Origin: SZUA-448 sp964602475
GTDB lineage: Bacteria > Bacillota > Clostridia > Lachnospirales > Lachnospiraceae
Reading direction: 5' to 3'
Length of the DNA: 64,000 nt
Assembly (NCBI GenBank): GCA_964602475.1
Contig: CAZRRN010000005.1
Location: forward strand, 11,627-75,626
A program made the position numbers and the translations under genes. Below the pieces are notes generated by a model. It ran no database searches, was not told the origin of the DNA, and was given only the letters and a program-made list of their open reading frames with translations. Within the stretch, counting starts at the first letter, position 1, and each line of letters begins with the position of its first letter. Positions 54,786 to 62,804 of this stretch are shown here, in pieces.

Positions 54786-56210
54786 ATGCGAAAATTTGAT
54801 ACTAAGGTTCAGCATTTAAAATACAAGGTTCTTCGCGAGGTTGCAAGAGAGGCGTGGAATGACCGCCTTCCCGAGTCTGCAATTGATATTCCGAAGACCA
54901 TCGTACCGGGGAAAATCCCAACCATGCGATGCTGTGTATATAAGGAACGCGCGATTCTTGCAGAGCGCGTGAAGCTTGCAATGGGCGGAGATAAGAAAAA
55001 TCCAAATGTAATCGAGGTAATCGATATAGCCTGTGACGAATGTCCTGCTGCAGGTTATGATGTAACGGATTCCTGCCGTGGCTGTCTCGCTCACCGCTGT
55101 GAGGATGTCTGTAAACGCGGAGCAATTTCCTTTGACCACAACCATGTGGCTCATATCGATAAATCCAAATGCGTAGAGTGTGGTCAATGTGCAAAGGTCT
55201 GTCCGTTCTCGGCAATTGTTAATCGCAAACGTCCTTGTCAGAATGCATGTAAGGTGAAGGCCATTTCTATCAATGATGATATGGCAGCCTCTATTGATAA
55301 TGAAAAATGTATTTCCTGCGGAGCCTGTGTATATCAATGTCCATTTGGTGCAATCACGGATAAGTCATTTATTCTTAATGTAATTGATATGATTAAAAAG
55401 AGTGGAAACAACGAGAAATACAAGATTTACGCAGTAGTTGCCCCATCCATCTCCAGCCAGTTTTCCTACGCAAAGCTTGGACAGGTCATCACCGGACTGA
55501 AAAGAATAGGGTTCCATACTGTGATTGAAGCTGCACTTGGAGCGGATATGGTTGCAGAAGCGGAATCTTTAGAACTTGCGGAGAAAGGGTTTCTAACAAG
55601 CTCCTGCTGTCCTGCATTTGTTGAATACATCAGGATTAATTTCCCGGAGCTGCTGCCCTATGTTTCCCACAATCTGTCTCCGATGGCAGCCATAGCAAGA
55701 TATATCAAAGAGAACGATTCAAAATGCAAAGTAGTGTTTATCGGTCCCTGCACAGCAAAAAAGGCAGAAGCACAGAAAGACACAGTAAAACCCTTCATTG
55801 ATGCGGTAATCACATTTGAAGAGCTGCAGTCATTGTTTGACAGCCTTGATATGGAGATTACGGATCTGGAAGAGGATGTACTCGATAATGCTTCATATTT
55901 CGGACGAATTTTTGCGCGTTCCGGCGGTTTATCCGACGCAGTTGCCGAAGGGCTGAAGGAACAGAACCTGACGGAGTTTGAATTAAAAGCCTGTGTCTGT
56001 GACGGAATTGAAGAATGCAGACTGGCACTGCTTAAAAAGAGTAAAAATGCGCTTGATGCAAACTTCATCGAAGGTATGGCATGTGTCGGGGGCTGTATCG
56101 GCGGAGCAGGGTGTCTGACTCATGGTGAAAAGAACAAAGCAGAGGTTGACAAATACGGAAGGGAAGCGCTGGAAAAAACTATTTCCGACGCGGTAGCGGT
56201 ACTGAAATAA
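54786..56210 (+). CDS. [FeFe] hydrogenase, monomeric (group B-like)
   Basis: A 474-residue enzyme that interconverts protons and H2 with ferredoxin-type partners. An N-terminal cysteine-rich segment (CDECPAAG to CEDVC, 83-109) and two [4Fe-4S] motifs (CVECGQCAKVC, CISCGACVYQC; 129-185) lead to the H-cluster domain. H-cluster ligands are C274-C275 (TSSCCPAF), C322 (GPCTAKK) and C433/C437 (EGMACVGGC). All are intact, so it is probably catalytic, unlike the sensory-type protein upstream. ATG 54786 gives the family's expected start. Maturation genes hydEFG are not in the window. Confidence 0.93.
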   Translation: MRKFDTKVQHLKYKVLREVAREAWNDRLPESAIDIPKTIVPGKIPTMRCCVYKERAILAERVKLAMGGDKKNPNVIEVIDIACDECPAAGYDVTDSCRGCLAHRCEDVCKRGAISFDHNHVAHIDKSKCVECGQCAKVCPFSAIVNRKRPCQNACKVKAISINDDMAASIDNEKCISCGACVYQCPFGAITDKSFILNVIDMIKKSGNNEKYKIYAVVAPSISSQFSYAKLGQVITGLKRIGFHTVIEAALGADMVAEAESLELAEKGFLTSSCCPAFVEYIRINFPELLPYVSHNLSPMAAIARYIKENDSKCKVVFIGPCTAKKAEAQKDTVKPFIDAVITFEELQSLFDSLDMEITDLEEDVLDNASYFGRIFARSGGLSDAVAEGLKEQNLTEFELKACVCDGIEECRLALLKKSKNALDANFIEGMACVGGCIGGAGCLTHGEKNKAEVDKYGREALEKTISDAVAVLK

Positions 56211-56272
56211 GACCTTAGCGCCATAAATCAAAAAAGACCTGAGGCATCCTGACATGGGAATCATAGTTTTAA

Positions 56273-56310
56273 AAACTCGGTATAGTCGTGAAAGTGGCTA
56301 TACCGAGTTT
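56273..56310. terminator. bidirectional intrinsic terminator
   Basis: AAACTCGGTATAG (56273-56285) pairs perfectly with CTATACCGAGTTT (56298-56310), with A- and T-rich flanks. It separates the hydrogenase gene from the convergent fumarate-reductase operon. Confidence 0.88.
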
Positions 56311-56362
56311 CGTGCTTTCTCCGATAAAAAAGTAATTGCAGCAGTAGCGACTGACAACAGAA

Positions 56363-57064
56363 TCAGTCTAATGAATGCCGGTTAAGGGGGTGTCTGACCG
56401 ATCTTTTAATCCCGCTCATTGAAGCAATAGCACTCATAGTCTTGATGCCCGCCGGGCAAACCAGCTCGCAAGCACCGGATTTAGAACAGCCGGCTGAAAA
56501 ATGGGTACGAAACGCCTTTTGGATTTGGGTATTCCCGTGTTCTCGAACCAGATATGCCTCAGGAGCTACAACAGCCCCAAAAAAGCGGTTCCCTATTTCA
56601 TAGTTCGGGCAAACCTCCAAACATAGACCGCATTTCATACATTTTGCACAATCGTACCGCATTTGCCAATGCTGCTCCGTGCCAATTTCTACATCATCCT
56701 CCAGCCAGGCTTGGATGTTTTTAAGATTCTCAAAAATGATAGATTTATCCAAAATCAGATCCTCTATAACAGGAAATTTAGTGAGAGGCTCAATCGTGAG
56801 CAAATCCCCTTTCTCTAAAAAAGAACAACAGGCCAGCGATGGTTTACCGTTAATGATCATGCCGCATGCACCGCAAACTTTTTGCATACATGAACATTCC
56901 CAGGCTATTCTTTCGCAGCTTTTACCATCTATATCCTTGAGATCATCTTTAAAATTCAAGGTATCCAACACATAAGCTACCGTTTTATTGAACCCCCCAT
57001 CATATAAAAAACTCTCGTAATAGGGTTTTCCACCATACCGCTGCCGTTTGATCTTCACAATCAT
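56363..57064 (-). CDS. succinate dehydrogenase/fumarate reductase iron-sulfur subunit
   Basis: A 233-residue iron-sulfur subunit. A plant-type [2Fe-2S] part (CSCMQKVCGACGMIINGKPSLAC, about residues 54-76) and ferredoxin-like cysteine motifs (CAKCMKCGLCLEVCPNYE, then CSKSGACELVCP) are visible. It wires the flavin subunit to the membrane subunit. Its ATG overlaps the flavoprotein stop by four bases (ATGA), so the two are coupled. It is the last gene of a three-gene minus-strand operon ending at the terminator. Confidence 0.93.
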   Translation of the reverse strand: MIVKIKRQRYGGKPYYESFLYDGGFNKTVAYVLDTLNFKDDLKDIDGKSCERIAWECSCMQKVCGACGMIINGKPSLACCSFLEKGDLLTIEPLTKFPVIEDLILDKSIIFENLKNIQAWLEDDVEIGTEQHWQMRYDCAKCMKCGLCLEVCPNYEIGNRFFGAVVAPEAYLVREHGNTQIQKAFRTHFSAGCSKSGACELVCPAGIKTMSAIASMSGIKRSVRHPLNRHSLD

Positions 57065-58689
57065 ATAGATTTCCCCTCCATTACAAAGGAAACGTCCATG
57101 CTTCCTTCATTCCATCGGACGATGCTCGCCTTTTTAAATTCATCTCGAGTCTGGGGAAAATCAATCCGATAATGTGCTCCCCGGCTTTCCTCTCGGCTCA
57201 ACGCAGATTTCAGAATTGCTTTTGCCAGAATCAGCTGATTCTCAGCCATATAGGTACGGTATATATCGGAAAAAGGATCAAAATTTATCTTTTTAACTAC
57301 ATCAAGAAAGAAATCAATATCCTTGATTCCTTCTTTCAGCAATGTACCGCTTCGCACGATACCAAGATCCCGGTTCATTGTTTCTACTACCTGATTCATC
57401 ATGAATTCGAAGGGAAATTTACTTGACGAAGATATCAGTGTTTCCATCTGTTTTTTACACCGAGCAACAGCTCCGGCTGTTGCAGGAAAAACGGCACCAT
57501 TTCGTTCAACGGCGTTTTTTGCCGCAACCATCCCGGAATAACAGGCAGCAAGCAAGGAATTCCCCCCCAATCGATTTGCACCGTGGTAGATGGAAGCACA
57601 TTCACCAACAGCAAACAGATTCTTTATTGTTGTTTCGTGGGTACGGTAGACGAACAAACCGCCCATAAAAAAATGCACAGAAGGAGCAACCGGAATCGGC
57701 TCCTTCGTGACATCCAGATTGATGTACAGCTTACATAAATCAAAAACCTCAGCTAATTTCTTGTGTATCTGTTGTTCACCTAAAAAAGTTATATCCAAAA
57801 ACACCTGTTTTTTTGTTGCATAAATTTCCCGAGCTACCACATCACGGGGCATCAGATTGCCCTTTTCGCCGTATTTCTCCTCCATAAAATAAATGCGTTT
57901 GCCGTCTTCTACATAGAACAGTCGGCCACCCTCTCCTCGAGCCGCCTCGGTAATCAGCATCCTTTTTTGTGTTGTTTCAATGGTGGTGGGATGGTATTGG
58001 ATCATCTCCAGATTTTTTAAATCAGCTCCCTGACGAAATGCCTGAGCAACTGCACTTCCATCACATAGCATAGAGCCGGTAGTTTTTCCGAACAGCAGAT
58101 TCTGCCCTCCTGTTGCCAAAATCACTGCGTCGGCAGTTTCAGCGTAGACCGTATCATCAAGCTTATCCCATAAGACCGCTCCGCCGCAGCTTCCGTTCTC
58201 TGCCAGCAATTCCATAAAGAATTGATTCAGTCTGCGCTCAACCTTACCCTCAGCCTCCAGCTTTCTGCATCGCCGTGTGAGTGCAGTTACAATTTGTTTT
58301 CCGGTTAAGGAGCCACAGTATGCTGTTCGTCGTTTGCTTTGTCCGCCAAATGCCCGTTGATCAATATCACCGTTTTTATTTCGGGCAAATTCCACCCCAA
58401 GCTGCTCCAGCCAGTGCAGGATATCAGGTGCCGCTTTGCACATTCCATAAATTGCCTGCTCATCCCCAATAAAAACACCGCCCTTCATTGTGTCAGCCAC
58501 ATGAATAGCAACTGAATCATGTTCTTCCTGATAATCAAGGGCACCATTGATTCCACCGGCTGCCATCACGGACTGGGAACGTTCTGAAGGATAAGGTGAA
58601 GCTAAAATAACCTGAGCTCCGGCTTCTGCACAGGATATTGCCGATGAAAGCCCGGAAATTCCACTGCCGATAATCAGAACTTTTTTCAT
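57061..58689 (-). CDS. fumarate reductase/succinate dehydrogenase flavoprotein subunit
   Basis: A 542-residue FAD-binding subunit. The dinucleotide motif GSGISGLSSA (residues 7-16), the covalent-FAD-type segment near GGINGALDY, the substrate loop LEMIQYHPTTIE and the RGEGGRLFY segment identify it. In an anaerobe it most likely reduces fumarate. ATG 58689 is chosen: GGAGAAAAG precedes it and the FAD motif then starts at residue 3. The 147-base space upstream, after the membrane-anchor gene, holds a pseudoknot leader, so this subunit may be under separate translational control. Confidence 0.93.
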   Translation of the reverse strand: MKKVLIIGSGISGLSSAISCAEAGAQVILASPYPSERSQSVMAAGGINGALDYQEEHDSVAIHVADTMKGGVFIGDEQAIYGMCKAAPDILHWLEQLGVEFARNKNGDIDQRAFGGQSKRRTAYCGSLTGKQIVTALTRRCRKLEAEGKVERRLNQFFMELLAENGSCGGAVLWDKLDDTVYAETADAVILATGGQNLLFGKTTGSMLCDGSAVAQAFRQGADLKNLEMIQYHPTTIETTQKRMLITEAARGEGGRLFYVEDGKRIYFMEEKYGEKGNLMPRDVVAREIYATKKQVFLDITFLGEQQIHKKLAEVFDLCKLYINLDVTKEPIPVAPSVHFFMGGLFVYRTHETTIKNLFAVGECASIYHGANRLGGNSLLAACYSGMVAAKNAVERNGAVFPATAGAVARCKKQMETLISSSSKFPFEFMMNQVVETMNRDLGIVRSGTLLKEGIKDIDFFLDVVKKINFDPFSDIYRTYMAENQLILAKAILKSALSREESRGAHYRIDFPQTRDEFKKASIVRWNEGSMDVSFVMEGKSI

Positions 58690-58699
58690 ATGCTTTTCT

Positions 58700-58820
58700 C
58701 CATGACGGAGCGTAATTTGCGGAGTTACGCGTCTCAAATGTCAGATTTGAGACTGCGATTCAGGTTTGTGCTCCGTCACAAACTTGGTGGGCAAAAGATT
58801 TGTTCGTTAGAAAAATCTTT
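58700..58820 (-). promoter_or_regulatory. pseudoknot leader, copy D (inside the fumarate-reductase operon)
   Basis: Read on the minus strand: an opening hairpin (58813-58820 with 58794-58801, loop ending GAAC), then P1 GTTTGTG/CACAAAC (plus 58764-58783) with loop ACGGAG. That loop pairs perfectly with CTCCGT at plus 58705-58710, followed by CATGGAG. Between them are a 9-bp hairpin (58731-58753) and a 6-bp hairpin (58710-58730). The leader starts just after the membrane-subunit stop codon and ends at the flavoprotein start. Confidence 0.7.
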
Positions 58821-58836
58821 CACCCTTAGCTCCTCC

Positions 58837-59427
58837 TTAGAAGCAGTACAAGCAAAGGCAGACAAATGCGAATACTGCCAGCATAATGCCTGCAATATCG
58901 CAGATCTTTGCTGTGCAGCCGATTGATTTAGCACTTGTTGTTATACCCAGGGTAATCAACGCCTTAGGCACAGAGACCGCCACATGCAGAATAACTGCCA
59001 GCATCAGCAACGCTTCTAACATAAACATCACCATTGTGGGTGCAGCAATGGTTACAGAACCATCTGTCACTATAACAGAATAATGATTAGAATGAAAATG
59101 AAATAAAATCACTATCAGAATAGCCATCAATCGCTGGAAAATCGTCCGTATCTGGAACGAAGCGTATCGCCACGTCATACCTTGCTCGCTGCAAAAGAAC
59201 AAAACAATAATAGACAGAAGTACATGAATCATAAATACTCCTGTAAAAGAATAACCGACTATTTTGTACCACGGGGCAAAGTGAACGAATCCCCCCAGCA
59301 AAAGTGCCATGATAGTAACATGCACCATCATGAGAACAGATGTAATAACCGCTGCTATTGCATTGATTTTTCTAAGAATTGTTTTATCCTCCATTATCCA
59401 CTGATTATATTTATCAACCAAGTTCAT
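58837..59427 (-). CDS. fumarate reductase cytochrome b / membrane anchor subunit
   Basis: A 196-residue protein with five hydrophobic segments and histidines suited to heme ligation (MVHVTIM, FMIHVLLS, ILFHFHSNHYS, LHVAVS). It matches the SdhC/FrdC single-subunit type that anchors the flavin and iron-sulfur subunits and exchanges electrons with a quinone. It is the first gene of its operon. The ribosome site is weak (GGATACAG). The family call rests mainly on the neighbours and on the membrane/His pattern. If this organism lacks quinone, its electron partner is an open question. Confidence 0.8.
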   Translation of the reverse strand: MNLVDKYNQWIMEDKTILRKINAIAAVITSVLMMVHVTIMALLLGGFVHFAPWYKIVGYSFTGVFMIHVLLSIIVLFFCSEQGMTWRYASFQIRTIFQRLMAILIVILFHFHSNHYSVIVTDGSVTIAAPTMVMFMLEALLMLAVILHVAVSVPKALITLGITTSAKSIGCTAKICDIAGIMLAVFAFVCLCLYCF

Positions 59428-59472
59428 CTGTATCCAATCTTCACAGCGCCAGTCTAAATGAATTACTTACTT

Positions 59473-59481
59473 ATTATACCA
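59473..59481 (-). promoter_or_regulatory. extended -10 promoter of the fumarate-reductase operon
   Basis: On the minus strand TGGTATAAT (plus 59473-59481) is a perfect extended -10 element, about 45 bases ahead of the first gene's start. The -35 position has only a poor match (TATGCA), as is usual for extended -10 promoters. Confidence 0.65.
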
Positions 59482-59545
59482 CTTATCATCGCACTTGCAT
59501 AGAACAGGTTGATCTTTATACAGAGCGCGGAATATGTTCCCATCC

Positions 59546-59573
59546 TTGACAAAAGCAGTGAATTTGATATACT
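59546..59573 (+). promoter_or_regulatory. promoter of the P-type ATPase gene
   Basis: TTGACA (59546-59551) and TATACT (59568-59573) are spaced by 16 bases, about 70 bases before the ATG at 59645. Confidence 0.75.
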
Positions 59574-59644
59574 TGTGAGAGTTACTCATTTTGGCAACAG
59601 AATACGGCATTCATCACGAATCACTGCGGATGTGAAAGGAAAAA

Positions 59645-62269
59645 ATGATACACAGCGAAGCAAGAGAAGCTATACTTAAACGCTTAGAGACAAGCAAGGT
59701 ATCCGGTCTTTGTACTGAACAGGCAAAGGAGCGTCTGGACCAGAACGGATTAAACCAACTGAAGGCCGCAAAAAGAAAATCCATTTTGGTGCGCTTTCTG
59801 GATCAGTTTAAAGATGTAATGATCATTATTCTTTTGATTGCCGCCTTGATTTCTTTCATTGTGGCATTTCAGGGAGAGGACAGCAGTGAATTTTTTGAGC
59901 CTCTACTAATTGTAATTATTATATTGCTGAATGCCTGTCTTGGAGTAGCGCAGGAAAGCAAAGCGGAAAAGGCACTGGAGGCTCTGAAAAAAATGTCAGC
60001 GCCGCATGCGCGTGTGCTTCGTGACGGTCAGGAGATCGTAATCGAAGCGGCGCAGGTTGTGACCGGAGATATCGTTCTTCTGGAAGCGGGAGATTTTGTT
60101 CCTGCGGACTGCAGGCTTCTGGAAAGCGCAAGCCTGAAGGCGGAAGAATCGGCACTGACCGGCGAATCCGTTCCTTCGGAAAAGGATTCCGAAGCGGTCA
60201 TTGCTGATGATGCACCGATTGGAGACCGCATTAATATGGTTTATTCCGGAACCAGCATCACCTACGGGCGGTGCCGTGGTGTCGTGGTTGCGGCCGGAAT
60301 GGATACAGAGATGGGACGAATAGCGAATCTGCTGGAAGGTGCAAAGGATCAGCAGACGCCGCTGCAGAGAACACTTGCTCAGCTTGGTAAATATATCGGA
60401 TTTCTGGCACTTGGAATTTGTGCTGTAATCTTTGTTATTGGGATACTGAATGGGATGGATATTCTGGATATCTTTATGATTTCAGTATCTCTTGCAGTGT
60501 CTGCAATACCGGAGGGACTTCCTGCAATTGTTACGATTGTACTTTCACTTGGAGTACAGCGGATGGTGAAACAGAATGCAATCATAAAGAGTCTTCCGGC
60601 AGTCGAAACTCTTGGAAGTGCATCCGTAATCTGTTCCGATAAGACCGGTACGCTTACCCAGAACCGTATGACGCTGGTACGTGCGTATAGTGCAGAAGAA
60701 GACCGGATGGAGAACATTTCGGTAAAGAACAGCGAAGCTATTCAGAAGCTTCTGATGTATGCGACACTATGCTGCGACGGAACGGTAGCGTTTGAAGACG
60801 GAAAAGAGAAACATATCGGTGATCCGACCGAGACCTCTATCGTACTGGCGGCAAACCGTAACGGATATGTTAAGGAAGATTTGAATAAATACTATCCGCG
60901 GATTGCGGAGCTGCCGTTTGATTCTGACCGGAAGCTGATGACGACGGTTTGTGAGATCGACGGGAGAAAGATTGTTATTACCAAAGGCGCCTTTGATATG
61001 CTGTCTGTATGCTGTTCTTCCGGCAGACTGGCGGAGTCGAAGACTTATACGGAGAAAATGAGCGCAGAGGCACTTCGTGTCATTGCTGTTGCATATAAAG
61101 AAATCAAGGAGCTTCCGGAAGAAATCAGCAGTGAGACACTGGAATGTGGTCTGAACTTCCTTGGACTTGTTGCTATGATCGATCCACCCAGAGAAGAAGC
61201 GAAGGAAGCGGTAAAGCTTTGTAAAAAAGCAGGAATTCGTCCGATTATGATTACCGGAGACCATGTGGTAACGGCAGCAGCAATTGCCCGGCAGCTCGGT
61301 ATACTGGAAGACGGTATGCGGGCAATTACCGGAACAGAGCTTGCGGCGATGAGCGAAGAAGAGCTGGATCGTGAGGTAAGAAATATTTCGGTTTATGCCC
61401 GTGTTTCACCGGAGGACAAGATCAGAATTGTCCGTGCATGGCAGAAGCAGGGTGAAATTGTTTCCATGACTGGTGACGGAGTAAATGATGCTCCGGCGCT
61501 GAAAGCAGCGGATATCGGATGCGCAATGGGAATTACCGGAACCGATGTTGCAAAGGGCGCGGCAGACATGACTCTGACAGACGACAACTTCGCAACGATT
61601 GTGGAAGCGGTCAAAGAAGGAAGAAGCATTTACAGTAACATTAAGAAAGCGGTGGCATTCCTGCTTGGAACCAATATTGGGGAGGTTCTTACGGTATTTC
61701 TTGCAATGGTATTCTGGAAGAAAAGCCCGTTTCTTGCCATGCAGCTTCTGTTGATTAATATGGTAACAGACAGTCTTCCCGCGATTGCCATCGGAGTGGA
61801 AAAACCGGAAGATGATGTAATGGACAGTAAACCAAAGCCGAAGAACGAGAGCATCTTCGCTCATGGACTTGGCATTCAGGTGGTACTGATGGGAATTATG
61901 TTTGCAGGACTGACGCTGTTTGCGTTTGTACTCGGTGGAGGGACATCAGCAGATGCAACCGCAGCGCAGACGGAAACCAGCCGAACCATGGCATTTATTG
62001 TGCTTGCATGCTCTCAGGTGGTGCATGCATTTAACATGCGATCCTCCGGTTCACTGTTTCACATCGGACCGTTTACAAATAAATCGATGAATCTGGCGGC
62101 ACTGGTATCTGCAGTCGTTACTCTGGCTGTGGTATTCATTCCGCCGGCTGCGACACTTTTCGGGCTTGGGCAGTTAAATGCGGCACAGTATCTGATTGCG
62201 TTTGGACTTGCGCTGGTACCGGTTCCGGTAATGGAGCTTGTAAAAGCACTAAAGCTTGCAAAGCACTGA
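59645..62269 (+). CDS. cation-translocating P-type ATPase (Ca2+-type, P2)
   Basis: An 874-residue P2-type ATPase, probably exporting calcium. The N-terminal cation-ATPase domain is followed by two membrane segments. Then comes the LTGES actuator loop (171-175), PEGLP in membrane segment 4 (289-293), the phosphorylated D332 in SDKTGTLT, the GDGVNDAPAL hinge, and six C-terminal membrane segments. PEGLP plus an ALLINMVTDSLPAIA-type segment 6 (here LLLINMVTDSLP) matches SERCA/PMCA-like bacterial pumps. AAAGGAAA precedes the ATG. It has its own promoter and is followed by an unusual pseudoknot-forming 3' region. Confidence 0.95.
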   Translation: MIHSEAREAILKRLETSKVSGLCTEQAKERLDQNGLNQLKAAKRKSILVRFLDQFKDVMIIILLIAALISFIVAFQGEDSSEFFEPLLIVIIILLNACLGVAQESKAEKALEALKKMSAPHARVLRDGQEIVIEAAQVVTGDIVLLEAGDFVPADCRLLESASLKAEESALTGESVPSEKDSEAVIADDAPIGDRINMVYSGTSITYGRCRGVVVAAGMDTEMGRIANLLEGAKDQQTPLQRTLAQLGKYIGFLALGICAVIFVIGILNGMDILDIFMISVSLAVSAIPEGLPAIVTIVLSLGVQRMVKQNAIIKSLPAVETLGSASVICSDKTGTLTQNRMTLVRAYSAEEDRMENISVKNSEAIQKLLMYATLCCDGTVAFEDGKEKHIGDPTETSIVLAANRNGYVKEDLNKYYPRIAELPFDSDRKLMTTVCEIDGRKIVITKGAFDMLSVCCSSGRLAESKTYTEKMSAEALRVIAVAYKEIKELPEEISSETLECGLNFLGLVAMIDPPREEAKEAVKLCKKAGIRPIMITGDHVVTAAAIARQLGILEDGMRAITGTELAAMSEEELDREVRNISVYARVSPEDKIRIVRAWQKQGEIVSMTGDGVNDAPALKAADIGCAMGITGTDVAKGAADMTLTDDNFATIVEAVKEGRSIYSNIKKAVAFLLGTNIGEVLTVFLAMVFWKKSPFLAMQLLLINMVTDSLPAIAIGVEKPEDDVMDSKPKPKNESIFAHGLGIQVVLMGIMFAGLTLFAFVLGGGTSADATAAQTETSRTMAFIVLACSQVVHAFNMRSSGSLFHIGPFTNKSMNLAALVSAVVTLAVVFIPPAATLFGLGQLNAAQYLIAFGLALVPVPVMELVKALKLAKH

Positions 62270-62270
62270 T

Positions 62271-62343
62271 TTTGCAGGCACAAAAATCCTGTACAACACC
62301 AGAATCTCTTAATCACAGAAGCCTGCAAAGTACTGCACAGGAT
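62271..62343 (+). other. possible pseudoknot in the P-type ATPase 3' region
   Basis: TTTGCAGGC (62271-62279) pairs with GCCTGCAAA (62321-62329), and the loop segment ATCCTGT (62286-62292) pairs with ACAGGAT (62337-62343). The two stems interleave, forming an H-type pseudoknot topology that starts one base after the ATPase stop codon. It ends 63 bases before the next start, so it differs from the leader family. No T run marks it as a terminator. Confidence 0.5.
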
Positions 62344-62406
62344 TAGGGAAACCTTGGCTGATATTCTCCGGCAGATGTCGGAAGAAAAGTAATACTGGAG
62401 TAAGCA

Positions 62407-62685
62407 ATGAGCTGGATCAGAAAGCTTCTTCCGAGAAAGAAGATTGATATCTCGGAGGTGGAATGGGAAAAGGAACGTGAACGTCGGCGGATTGCCGCTG
62501 AGAACGCAGCGCTGGGACTTGCGGAGCAGGAAAACCTGCCGGAAGAGGACCCGGACGGAAAAGTAAACGGGGAATATCCGATACTGGAAAGAGACATTTT
62601 TCCGGAACGAATTGTGTGTCCGGAGTGCGGCAATGTCACATTTGAAGGTGTGGAACGCTGTAACCGCTGTGGGAAAGAACTGTAG
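62407..62685 (+). CDS. small zinc-ribbon protein
   Basis: A 92-residue protein. A basic and then heavily charged helical stretch (about residues 1-45) leads to an acidic linker and a C-terminal zinc ribbon with CPECGNVTFEG and CNRCGKEL. The CTGGAG at 62394-62399 provides the ribosome site. It is not recognised as a named family; the ribbon suggests binding of nucleic acid or protein. It is followed by a pseudoknot leader and an aminotransferase. Confidence 0.75.
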   Translation: MSWIRKLLPRKKIDISEVEWEKERERRRIAAENAALGLAEQENLPEEDPDGKVNGEYPILERDIFPERIVCPECGNVTFEGVERCNRCGKEL

Positions 62686-62734
62686 TCACTGAAAGAAAAG
62701 GAAACGTGTAATAGATTTCAAATCCTACACCCGA

Positions 62735-62799
62735 CAGGTTTGTGTGGTGCCAGACCTGCTGCCGTTCGCGGTTCCTAAAAATTAGTCACCATATGGAGG
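62735..62799 (+). promoter_or_regulatory. pseudoknot leader, copy E (upstream of the aminotransferase)
   Basis: CAGGTTTG (62735-62742) pairs with CAGACCTG (62751-62758). Loop bases TGTGGTG (62743-62749) pair with CACCATA (62787-62793), directly before TGGAGG; the start is at 62805. A small hairpin with a TTCG loop (62761-62772) sits between, followed by CCTAAAAA. Compared with array B, the loop changes C to T and its partner changes G to A, preserving the pair. Confidence 0.75.
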
Positions 62800-62804
62800 T
62801 TAAA

